Below are positions 17,128 through 25,432 of a DNA stretch of 42,068 nt, in pieces. The stretch comes from CAZVBV01 sp964509975 (GTDB lineage: Bacteria; Patescibacteriota; Gracilibacteria; UBA4473). The translations under genes were made by a program, and so were the position numbers. The notes under the pieces are model-generated. The model did not search any database. It was given only the letters and a program-made list of their open reading frames with translations, and was not told the origin of the DNA. Location: assembly GCA_964509975.1 (NCBI GenBank), contig CAZDZO010000008.1:1-42068 (forward strand). The letters run 5' to 3'. Within the stretch, counting starts at the first letter, position 1, and every line of letters begins with the position of its first letter.

Positions 17128-19544
17128 TTAACCTTCCAACGTTCGATATGGTCGTCGTTCCCACTTGTTTATTCGATTCGCTTTTTCAAGCTTGTACGCT
17201 CTCCATCGTTCAAGATCATTATCATATTGTACTCGTGGCACGCCTTGTCCGTTATTAAGGACCGGCACCCTATTTACTGAACTATCCGGTTTTGCAAAGG
17301 TGTCATTAAAATGAATAGTTTGTCTTAGTTGATTTGTTCGATTGAGGAAGCTTCGTTCCCAAGCTTCTTGAGATGACTCAACAACCGCTCCATATGGAGG
17401 ATTAAGTGACATTTCGATCTTGATAGTTCGTTCTCCTGTTCCTTGTCCGGCATGCATTTCAAGTGTTTCTCGTCGGTTGAAGAATTTATCATCTGCCCAT
17501 GGATTTTTATTATCTGTAACAAATACTTCATATGCTGGACTCGCAGCACTTTCGATTCGCACTGGTCGTATTCGTGATACTCCTCGTGCTACAGTATATT
17601 GCAATGCGACTCGTCGCACTCCAAGACTTGTTGGTTGTGTTTGTGCTGTTCTGATAGAAAGCCGTGGTAATTGGATTGGAAGAGGTTGGTAGTTTGTACG
17701 ATAATTTCTGTTCACGCTCACGTGATCACGCGCCCAAACACCTCCTCGTCTCCATTGTGGACGAAGCCAATCTTGTCCTCCTTCAATCTTCATAGCGTCT
17801 TCTTTTGGATCAAATGCTACTGCTTTTTCGATACCCATTTTGGCGTTATGTGCCCATCGGTTTCGGAAGTAAGTTTGTGGGTGTGTTTCCCATGGTTTTT
17901 CTACTTCTCGTCGTATATTTCCTGATCGTTGACTTCGTTCTCCTCGGTACACAAATTTGTGTGTTCGTGGAATTCGAGAATTCAAGTAATCAAGTGAGAG
18001 TTGTCCTGGAAGGTATCCTGCAAACACACGGAATCCGTTTCGATTAATGTATGTGGTTACTCGTCCAAGGTATCCTTGGTTGATTCGTTCAATATCAGCG
18101 AGACTTCTACTCATGTCCCAAAATTTTCCAGAACGAGCGTAGTCATCTCGTCGTTGTCCAGAGAAACGCATTCCTGCTTTTCCCGATCCTGAACCTCCAC
18201 CACTTGTATTTGCTGGCGGTGGTGTTGGTGGTGTTGGTGTCGTATTCACAGTAAATGTTCCAAGAACGAGAACATTACTCATTCCATTAGTATTTGTTAC
18301 TGAAATTTTACAATCACTGTACGTCACTCCATTTATAAGGGAGTAGGTTGCGATATTATCTCCAGCTACTGCTGTGGCAGGATTTCCCATTCCACACGCT
18401 CCTCCGTAATTAATATTTCCGGCTTGCGTTGAGTTAAATGTGTAACTTGGTGTTAATGTCGTTGATGGGTTTGGAATTGAGGTTACTTCAGTAATGATCG
18501 GAAGTGTTCCTCCTTGATTTACAAAGAATGTTCCGAGTGAAAGGATATTACTTCCTTCGTTGCTTGCGTTTACTACTTGGATTGTACAATCGTTATAAGT
18601 TTGTCCGTTGTTTAATGTGTAGGTCACTGTATTGTTTCCAGTAATAGCATTCACAATGTCTCCATTTCCACATGATCCTCCGTATACGATTGTTCCCGGT
18701 TGTGTCGAATTAAAGACATAACTTGGAGTCGTTATCGTTGATGGATTTGGAATGGGAGTTACTTCTGCAAGAATTGGAGGATTTGCTCCTGTGTTTACAG
18801 TGAACACTCCAAGAGAAAGGACGTTACTATTTCCATTCCCGTTCATTACTTGAACTGTACAATCTGAATAGGACTGTCCGTCTGTAAGCGAATAAGTGAC
18901 TGTGTTATTTCCGGCAACAGCTGTTGCTGGTGTAGCACTTCCACATGATCCAGCATAAACAATTGTTCCGGCTTGTGTTGAACTAAACACATAACTTGGA
19001 GTCGTTATTGTTGATGGATTTGAAATTGGTGTTATCTCGGCAATAATTGGTGCGTTTCCTCCTGTGTTTACGGTGAAAGTGGCCAGTGTCAAAATATTAC
19101 TATTTCCATTTGCGTTCGTTACTTGGATCGTACATCCGGAATAAGTTACTCCATTTATAAGAGAATAAATTACCGTATTTGTTCCTGTTCCAGCTGTTTG
19201 TGGTGTTCCCGTTCCACAGGATCCTCCGTAGACAATCGATCCTGCTTGCGTTGAAGCAAACTGATATACCGGTGTTGTTGTCGTTGATGGATTTGGGATT
19301 GGCGTTACTTCCACAATTACTGGTGTTACTGGTCCGCCTCCCGTATTTACGGTGAAAGTAGCCAGTGTCAAAATATTACTATTTCCATTTGCGTTTGTTA
19401 CTTGGATCGTACATCCAGAATAAGTTACTCCATTTGTAAGGGAATAAATTACCGTATTTGCTCCTGTTCCAGCTGTTTGTGGTGTTCCTGTTCCACAGGA
19501 TCCTCCGTAGACAATCGATCCTGCTTGCGTTGAAGCAAACTGAT
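17128..19544 (-). CDS. C-terminal part of secreted Ig-repeat protein (5' end in assembly gap)
   Basis: This is the downstream part of the gene that begins at 20845. It carries one partial and four complete copies of a domain of about 93 residues. Each copy runs VIVEVTPIPNPSTTTTPVY, then a GSCG motif, then GVTYSGCTIQVTNANGNSN and a TFTVNT end. Each has two cysteines that could form a disulphide, as in bacterial Ig-like surface domains. After a Pro/Thr linker and a GGGSGSGKAG hinge comes a unique C-terminal region of about 370 residues, rich in Arg, Tyr, Trp and Asn and strongly basic. It has no membrane anchor or LPXTG motif. I do not recognise this last domain. The copies nearest the gap are almost identical; distal ones have diverged. 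Confidence 0.82.
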
Positions 19545-20095
19545 NNNNNNNNNNNNNNNNNNNNNNNNNNNNNNNNNNNNNNNNNNNNNNNNNNNNNNNN
19601 NNNNNNNNNNNNNNNNNNNNNNNNNNNNNNNNNNNNNNNNNNNNTATTTGCTCCTGTTCCAGCTGTTTGTGGTGTTCCTGTTCCACAGGATCCTCCGTAA
19701 ACAATTGATCCCGCTTGCGTTGATGCAAACTGATATACTGGTGTTGTTGTCGTTGATGGATTTGGAATGGGCGTTACTTCCACAATTACTGGTGCCACTG
19801 GACCTCCTCCGTTTGTTACTGTAAATGAATCTAGAAAGAGTGTGTTACTTTGTTCTCCATTTGGATTTGTCACAGAAATTTTACAATTAGAATAAGTTTG
19901 ACCATCTACTAATGGCCCGTAAGTAATCGTATTATTTCCGGCAACTGCCGTTGTTGGATTTCCTATTCCACAAGATCCAGCGTAATTAATCGTTCCCGCT
20001 TGAGTCGAATGAAATGTGTATTGCGGAGAAAGTGTTCCTGTTGGATCTGGTACGGGTACTACTTCTGTAAGTACCGGTGGGTTTGCTGTATTTGG
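18244..20095 (-). repeat. tandem 279-nt repeats encoding Ig-like domains
   Basis: At least seven units of about 279 nt (93 codons) are visible. The spacing from the TATTTG at 19455 to its equivalent at 19176 is exactly 279. Units next to the assembly gap differ by only a few bases over 90 nt, while outer units match mainly at the protein level. This is a tandem array undergoing recent duplication or gene conversion, and the copy number is unresolved. Confidence 0.85.
19545..19644. other. assembly gap of 100 N inside the tandem repeat
   Basis: There are exactly 100 N, a placeholder length. The 90 nt on each side (19455-19544 and 19645-19734) are near-identical repeat segments. With a 279-nt unit, a single bridging copy needs 189 nt in the gap. 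189 rather than 100 puts both halves of the gene in one frame. Confidence 0.95.
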
Positions 20096-20845
20096 GTTTA
20101 TTTCAAAACCAGGAATATTGAATGGTGCACTAAATCCTACCAAAGCGTTCCCTGCTAAATCTGTAAAACTAATACCAGGAATGGAAACCGTTCCACTTTG
20201 TGAAGCTTGTACGGTGAATGACACTGTTGGGTGACTTGTTTGAACTCCATTAAGAGCAATGTCTATACTTTCTTCTGCAGCTCCTCCTACTGAAAAAGCC
20301 ATTGTTCCTCCATTTGAAGAATCTGCTGGAGATACATTCAAATGAAACGATACTTGGTCTCCTGTTACTGCAAGGCTTGGATTCACATTTGTTGTTGTTG
20401 GAGAAACTAATGAAAACACTGGTACAATATTATCAACTGTTACATTTGGTCCCGGTGTAATGGGGAGTGGTAACGGAAGAATTATAGGATTCCCTGTGTG
20501 ATTAAAGAGTGTTAATTCTGTTACTTTAATAACTCCATCTTTATTAGAAGGTACGCCATTATATGTTGCTACATGTGTCGTACTCGGAATAGTTGTTTGA
20601 TTTAAATTGGCGTTATATACCGTCGTATCATTTCCAATAACAAATCCCAGTACTGATCCAGGACCGATTGTATCGGCTTCACTCAATGTGAGATCAAACG
20701 TAAGATTATCTCCTCCTTTTGCATATCGAGGATTGAGTCCATCAGACTCTACAGACAGTCCAACTAGAACCGTCGCCCAAGAACTTAAGATAAGTGATAG
20801 CGCTATAAAACAAAGACCGGTAACGAGGGGGAAAAGTTTTTTCAT
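19645..20845 (-). CDS. N-terminal part of secreted Ig-repeat protein (3' end in assembly gap)
   Basis: This part begins with a signal peptide (KKLFPLVTGLCFIALSLILS). It is followed by about 220 residues of beta-rich sequence with SbsA/Big-like features (DNIVPVFSLVSPTTTNVNPS, ISFTDLAGNALVGF), then the first two-cysteine repeat and the start of the second. With 17128-19544 it makes one surface protein of at least 1200 residues. The start is the ATG at 20845; an upstream TTG at 20863 is in frame but lies close behind the -10 box. The apparent frameshift between the halves comes from the arbitrary gap length and not from the gene. A likely role is adhesion or cell-envelope structure, which is inferred. 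Confidence 0.82.
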
Positions 20846-20872
20846 GGAAATGCGGGTCAGCAATTCAATTGG

Positions 20873-20900
20873 TTTTTAGTAGAAACTATTTTTTTGTCAA
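20873..20900 (-). promoter_or_regulatory. promoter of the Ig-repeat gene
   Basis: Minus strand: TTGACA (20900-20895), a 16-nt spacer, TAAAAA (20878-20873). It lies back to back with the plus-strand promoter at 20942-20969. Confidence 0.6.
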
Positions 20901-20941
20901 GTTTTTTTATCACATTTTACATATTTGAAAAGCATGAGATA

Positions 20942-20969
20942 TTGACAAAATTATATTTTCCTGTATAAG
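20942..20969 (+). promoter_or_regulatory. strong sigma-70-type promoter of the T9SS-tagged gene
   Basis: Perfect TTGACA (20942-20947), a 16-nt spacer, TATAAG (20964-20969). The predicted start is near 20976, leaving a leader of about 200 nt before the GTG at 21176. This is far longer than the leaders of neighbouring genes. Confidence 0.8.
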
Positions 20970-20975
20970 AGAACT

Positions 20976-21175
20976 GTTCTTTTGGGGCTTGGACGACCGA
21001 AAGGTCCTTCGTGACCCCACGAGACACTGTTCTTTGACACAGTCAGACAAACACGCTTTATTTTCATGGTATCTCGTCTTTTACACTATTTGGTGGAGCG
21101 GCTGAGCGCTGACTTTCCAGTTCTTTGGCGCTTCAACAAATAATTAGAAATTTAAAAACTAAAAAATAAGAAATC
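20976..21175 (+). promoter_or_regulatory. structured 5' leader, possible cis-regulatory RNA
   Basis: The leader holds a hairpin GACC-GAAA-GGTC (20995-21006, GNRA tetraloop) that can sit inside an outer GGGG/CCCC pairing (20984-20987 with 21015-21018). A second small stem ACTGT/ACAGT (21026-21043) presents a boxA-like word, GTTCTTTGACA. A third is AGCG/CGCT near 21095-21110. The last 40 nt are A-rich and unstructured up to the GTG. It does not match any riboswitch I can recognise. Confidence 0.45.
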
Positions 21176-23977
21176 GTGAAAAAAACAATTACATTACTGA
21201 TTGCACTCTGGATGAGTGTGTTCAGCTTCGGACAGACAACAATACTGTTTCCGGGACACGGAAACATGACTGTTGCTTATGAAAGTGGAACATTCGTTAA
21301 GACTGTTACCGCTAGTTCCAACCTCCCAACTTCGCTTACGAATGTTGGAGATTCCGACAACATCGTTGTTGGCGGACAGGTTGTGAATGCAACTACTTTA
21401 CTCCATTCTAATTCTTTGACCGTTCTACGGTTAGATATGGATTGGTCAGGACAAGTGGCAAATTTTTCTGCTACGAACTTGGTGTATAACCAGCCCAGTG
21501 ATCTCAACGTCGTGTTCACGGACATTTATGAAAATGAACTCGATATAGCTTTTGACAGTTTACTTGTAGTGAATTCTACCATTCATGGTGGATATCTTAC
21601 AGGTGTTCATCCGACTATTGTCGGCGCAAGCCTGTATGACACAGGCTCTACTGTCAAGGCAGTAATCACTACCAAAGGTTTCTCTGGGAATGTAACATTC
21701 GTTGCCTGGAAAATGGTGACCAATGAAATCATTGCAGAACTGGAAGGCGATCTTCCAGATGCTGATTTTTATGCAAATGAAACCAGTATCGATGTGGGAG
21801 AACGTACCGATTTTTTCGATGATTCTTCTGAAGACCCACATACGTGGTCTTGGGAATTTGCCGGTGGTTATCCATCGACATCTTCTGTTCAGAATCCTCA
21901 GAATATTCGCTACGATGCTCCCGGTGATTACATGGTAAAGTTAACCGTCTGGAATGATGACGGAAGTGATTTTGAAATTAAGTATAACTACATTCATGTA
22001 GCAGATACTGGCAATAAGCTTATTGCGAATTTCTACGCAACTCCAACAACTTTGTTTGAAGGAGATGCGACTCAATTTCATAACACATCCGAAGGCAATC
22101 CAACCGGTCAAACCTGGTATTTCCCAGGAGGGACACCTGACATGTCTACTGATTTTAATCCTGAGATTGTTTACAACGAGAGTGGCGATTATGACGTTTC
22201 CTTGTTTATCTATGATAATCAAGGGAATACAGCTGACACCGTGAAGTATGATTACATTCACGTTCAGCCAAGTATCGCTCCGCCGATTGCAAATTTCACA
22301 GCGAACGACACGATTATTTATGTAGGAGATGTGGTGGATTACACTGATCTCTCACTAAATGATCCCACAAGTTGGCTTTGGATTTTTGGTGGCGGAACTC
22401 CGTTGACGTCAATCCTAAAAGATCCGAGTATTCAGTATAATACACCTGGAAAATTCCCTACCTCTTTGACGGTTTGGAATGTTGCAGGAAGTAATACGAA
22501 ACTCGAATTGGGTTACATTACCGTACTTGATACGGCAGCAGTGGACACAATTCCGCCTCATTTGATTTGGCATAATACAGTCATCAATGGAAACATTGCT
22601 ATGATTGTGTATTCCTCTTCAGAGGGTGGTGATTTAGCTCTTTCAACCGGTTACTCTTCACAAACTGACACCACAGAAATGGGACCAAACATCCTTGTTT
22701 TGGATCCTGAGTCTGTTGGGATTCACGATGATTTATCATTATTTGTGACAGATACTGCCGGAAATATTGGGACATTAGATGTGCCTCCGTTTGAGATAGA
22801 ATCCGTGATTGTAACGGATACTATTCCACCCTGTCTTTCTTGGGTAAAAACAACCGTCGATGGAAACATCGCTACGATTGAATATACCTCGACAGAGAGC
22901 GGTGATCTATCTCTTTCATCTGGCTACTCTTCGCAAACAAATACCACGACCGCTGATTCAAACGCTCTTGCGTTAGATCCTTTGGCCAATGGTATTTACA
23001 ATGATTTATCATTATTTGTGACAGATACTGCCGGAAATATGGGGACATTACACGTACCGGAATTTATAATTCTGGAAGTCATTCCCGATACTATCAAATT
23101 GATTGATCGGGATATGTGGACGTGGTTTGTAGATCCAAAAATCGCCTATCCGAATGAAAACGTGGAGCATGAATATGAATTCAATATGCTTCCAGATTCG
23201 ATAGATGATGTACGAATTAATGGTAATAAAACTACTCTTTCTTGGGGTGGTGGAACGACCTTTAATGGAAACTTCTCAGTACCTGACAGCATGGCTACTG
23301 GTTATATTCAAGTCTATCTCTCCGTATGGAAAGATGGCATTAATGTTACTTATACTTTTACGAGTGATGTATTCGTTAAGGGATATGACAATTTTCCAAA
23401 ATTTGTGAGATTGATGGGTGAACATCGGTTCATTCCCAGTCCACAAGGCGGAAATGTGTACCAAGCTACGGAAGGTGATCGTGTACTTTTAGAATTTAGA
23501 GGTCCAAAACCAAAATCCGTAACGATGATAGGCCGGAGTCTTACTCCTTTCTTGAATCATGAGGAGCTTTGGGTTGTAGAGACCTATATTGACGAATGGG
23601 ACATAGATCATAATGAGTTTGTAGATTTTATTGTGGAATATGAGAACGGTAACGTTTTCAAATCCACAACAGATGAATCCAGCATCAAGCTGATTCCTCT
23701 GGAACAAAATTTACTTCAGAACTCACCCAATCCAGTATTTTCTGGTAATCCAACAAAAATTACTTTTGAACTTGAAGAACGAAGTGATGTTCTTCTGGAA
23801 GTTTTTGATATGTCAGGACGCAAAAAGGAAACTCTTTTAGTGAGTAAACTTGAAGCGGGCTCTCATTCAATTACTTATACATCCTATGAGTCTGGCACTT
23901 TTCTTTACTGTCTTACAACCACAGTAAAAGGGAAAGTGGTAACTCGCAAAGCAAAGAAGATGATTGTACAGCGATGA
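21176..23977 (+). CDS. secreted PKD-domain protein with type IX secretion (Por) C-terminal sorting domain
   Basis: The 933-residue protein starts with a GTG and a Bacteroidetes-style signal peptide (KKTITLLIALWMSVFSFGQ). After a beta-rich region (to about 195) come three PKD domains near 195-280, 283-368 and 371-455, each with the W-x-F-x-GG-P core. Two tandem Ig-like repeats follow (about 457-547 and 548-640, both opening DTIPP). After about 200 further residues, residues 842-933 form a type A C-terminal domain of the type IX secretion system: LEQNLLQNSPNP, then VLLEVFDMSGRK, LEAGSHSITY, ESGTFLYCL and KKMIV. In Bacteroidetes this tag directs export across the outer membrane. No T9SS gene is visible here, and CPR cells are thought to lack an outer membrane. 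The unit has its own promoter, leader and terminator, which suggests acquisition as a block. Confidence 0.9.
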   Translation: MKKTITLLIALWMSVFSFGQTTILFPGHGNMTVAYESGTFVKTVTASSNLPTSLTNVGDSDNIVVGGQVVNATTLLHSNSLTVLRLDMDWSGQVANFSATNLVYNQPSDLNVVFTDIYENELDIAFDSLLVVNSTIHGGYLTGVHPTIVGASLYDTGSTVKAVITTKGFSGNVTFVAWKMVTNEIIAELEGDLPDADFYANETSIDVGERTDFFDDSSEDPHTWSWEFAGGYPSTSSVQNPQNIRYDAPGDYMVKLTVWNDDGSDFEIKYNYIHVADTGNKLIANFYATPTTLFEGDATQFHNTSEGNPTGQTWYFPGGTPDMSTDFNPEIVYNESGDYDVSLFIYDNQGNTADTVKYDYIHVQPSIAPPIANFTANDTIIYVGDVVDYTDLSLNDPTSWLWIFGGGTPLTSILKDPSIQYNTPGKFPTSLTVWNVAGSNTKLELGYITVLDTAAVDTIPPHLIWHNTVINGNIAMIVYSSSEGGDLALSTGYSSQTDTTEMGPNILVLDPESVGIHDDLSLFVTDTAGNIGTLDVPPFEIESVIVTDTIPPCLSWVKTTVDGNIATIEYTSTESGDLSLSSGYSSQTNTTTADSNALALDPLANGIYNDLSLFVTDTAGNMGTLHVPEFIILEVIPDTIKLIDRDMWTWFVDPKIAYPNENVEHEYEFNMLPDSIDDVRINGNKTTLSWGGGTTFNGNFSVPDSMATGYIQVYLSVWKDGINVTYTFTSDVFVKGYDNFPKFVRLMGEHRFIPSPQGGNVYQATEGDRVLLEFRGPKPKSVTMIGRSLTPFLNHEELWVVETYIDEWDIDHNEFVDFIVEYENGNVFKSTTDESSIKLIPLEQNLLQNSPNPVFSGNPTKITFELEERSDVLLEVFDMSGRKKETLLVSKLEAGSHSITYTSYESGTFLYCLTTTVKGKVVTRKAKKMIVQR
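22728..22777 (+). repeat. 50-nt direct repeat, copy 1
   Basis: It differs by one base from 23001-23050. It encodes the end of the first DTIPP Ig-like repeat (DLSLFVTDTAGN). Near-identity at third codon positions shows recent duplication or conversion. Confidence 0.85.
23001..23050 (+). repeat. 50-nt direct repeat, copy 2
   Basis: Second copy of the segment at 22728-22777, 273 nt downstream, with one mismatch. The surrounding repeat is clearly diverged, so this patch has been homogenised. Confidence 0.85.
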
Positions 23978-24102
23978 AGCGACGCCGTACAATAAATGTT
24001 TCTGTAAACAATTTTATGTTTGTCTTACGGTTTGCTAGTTGTTAATGTTTTCACGCCTTGTGTGATGGAAGCGTTACTCTAAAAAACTGACACTGTGTTA
24101 AG

Positions 24103-24137
24103 AATCCCCTAAGTCTTATGACTTGGGGGATTTTTTT
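24103..24137 (+). terminator. intrinsic terminator of the T9SS-tagged gene
   Basis: The hairpin CCCC-T-AAGTC / GACTT-GGGG with a TTAT loop is followed by a seven-T run. The stretch 23978-24102 before it shows no gene. Confidence 0.9.
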
Positions 24138-24182
24138 ATATACTCAAAATAGACTATCTCGTGTCATAGACTCGAAAAACAC

Positions 24183-24211
24183 TTGCTTTTATTCCGGATA
24201 TGTGGTATACT
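24183..24211 (+). promoter_or_regulatory. orphan extended -10 promoter pointing into the MFS gene 3' end
   Basis: TTGCTT (24183-24188), a 17-nt spacer, TATACT (24206-24211) preceded by TGG, an extended -10. Transcription would run antisense to the MFS gene; no plus-strand gene follows. Confidence 0.5.
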
Positions 24212-24231
24212 TAGGAGATAGGGGGATTTTT

Positions 24232-25371
24232 TCAGAACCGCCTATATCCAAAACTCAATAATGCCGTCACCGCAATAATCCATCCTAGTGCCATTTCTCC
24301 CCATTGAAGCACTGCGAGTGCAGCAAGCGTAAGCCAAATAACGCGAACCGTATTTATAAGCCATTCTCGCGCAAGAACAAATTCGAGCACTTTTGGTTCT
24401 GTTTTTTCTGCAATTTCGCAAAGTCGATTATAGAAAGAAATATTAAATATAGGACCCAAAAGCCCTGCATTCACCGATACAATTCCCGCCCAAAGAACCG
24501 TTGGGAATTTTATGAGTAGTGCCCTGAGTCCAATATCAAAGAACCGAGCAATCATTCCTATTTTCAAGACTTTTTTCGCAGAATGTTTATCCGTGAGTTT
24601 CCCGAACACCTTTGCCGATATCATTTCTCCAACTGCTGAAATAGCGACCACCATCCCCATAAGGGAAAACTTTCCCAAAACTACTCCCAAAAAGAGTGGC
24701 CAAATAATCCACAACACTTCTCCCTGAATACCGTCAATAAGAAGTCCTAATCGATAACTCTTTTTCCAAATTTCTTTGAGAAAGAATTTCCAAGCTTTTC
24801 CAAACGGCATCATTTTTTGTTTGGGCAGATGAATGTTTTGTAAGGAGACCATCGCTAGTAAAAAGAAAAACACTGATAACAGTGCGACCGCCCAATCCTT
24901 TCCCATATCCAAGAGAAACCCCGAAATCAATGGCGCCACAAGGTTTGCTCCGACAATAAGAAGATGTAAATTCCCCACAAAATCCCCTCGGGTTCCATCG
25001 CGAGACGAATGAAGAAGTGCTACGTGCCAACTTGGCCAAAAGGTACACAGATGAAAAACATACACCACTCCAGCGAGTAAAAACCAAAATATATGTTGCG
25101 GAGCGAGCCCGATAATTACCAAAAATATAGCTTGCAAGAAAAGCCCCAATTGAATCATTCTTTCCGACGTGAGCCTCTTTCCTAGGTAAAAATTAATCGG
25201 ATACATCGCAAAAATAAGACAAAAATTAATAGCGACCATCCAGAGAAGGATCCCTGCAAAATCGAGTCCAAAAGCCCTTCCTACTAAAAATGGGAAAAAA
25301 ATCCCCACCACCGCATTCCCGAATGAGGAAAGCGTTTGCGTAAGGAGGAGTTTCCGTTTGTTTTGTTTCAT
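24232..25371 (-). CDS. major facilitator superfamily transporter
   Basis: The 379-residue protein has about 11-12 hydrophobic helices and the usual MFS two-half layout. A charged central loop (KAWKFFLKEIWKKSYR, about residues 190-205) separates the halves. The cytoplasmic loop between helices 8 and 9 carries the family's basic motif (GKLTDKHSAKKVLKIG, compare 'G.laDr.grr..l'). The substrate cannot be predicted; drug or metabolite efflux is common in this family. It lies 61 nt downstream of the Elp3 gene on the same strand. A TTGACA at 25403-25408 has no good -10 box, so co-transcription with Elp3 is possible. Confidence 0.87.
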   Translation of the reverse strand: MKQNKRKLLLTQTLSSFGNAVVGIFFPFLVGRAFGLDFAGILLWMVAINFCLIFAMYPINFYLGKRLTSERMIQLGLFLQAIFLVIIGLAPQHIFWFLLAGVVYVFHLCTFWPSWHVALLHSSRDGTRGDFVGNLHLLIVGANLVAPLISGFLLDMGKDWAVALLSVFFFLLAMVSLQNIHLPKQKMMPFGKAWKFFLKEIWKKSYRLGLLIDGIQGEVLWIIWPLFLGVVLGKFSLMGMVVAISAVGEMISAKVFGKLTDKHSAKKVLKIGMIARFFDIGLRALLIKFPTVLWAGIVSVNAGLLGPIFNISFYNRLCEIAEKTEPKVLEFVLAREWLINTVRVIWLTLAALAVLQWGEMALGWIIAVTALLSFGYRRF

Positions 25372-25432
25372 ATGATGATAGTGTTTATCCTCCCGTTAAA
25401 CGTGTCAACTGAGAATCCGCTACACAAACTCC

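Noticed and set aside
19379..19728. Two overlapping minus-strand genes meeting at the N gap
   Set aside because: The overlap exists only because reading passes through N bases of arbitrary length; codons beyond the gap on each side are out of frame with the repeat. One gene is the better reading.
20995..21018. Known riboswitch (purine, SAM, TPP, glycine, guanidine) in the long leader
   Set aside because: None of the conserved cores I know could be matched; only generic hairpins are supported.
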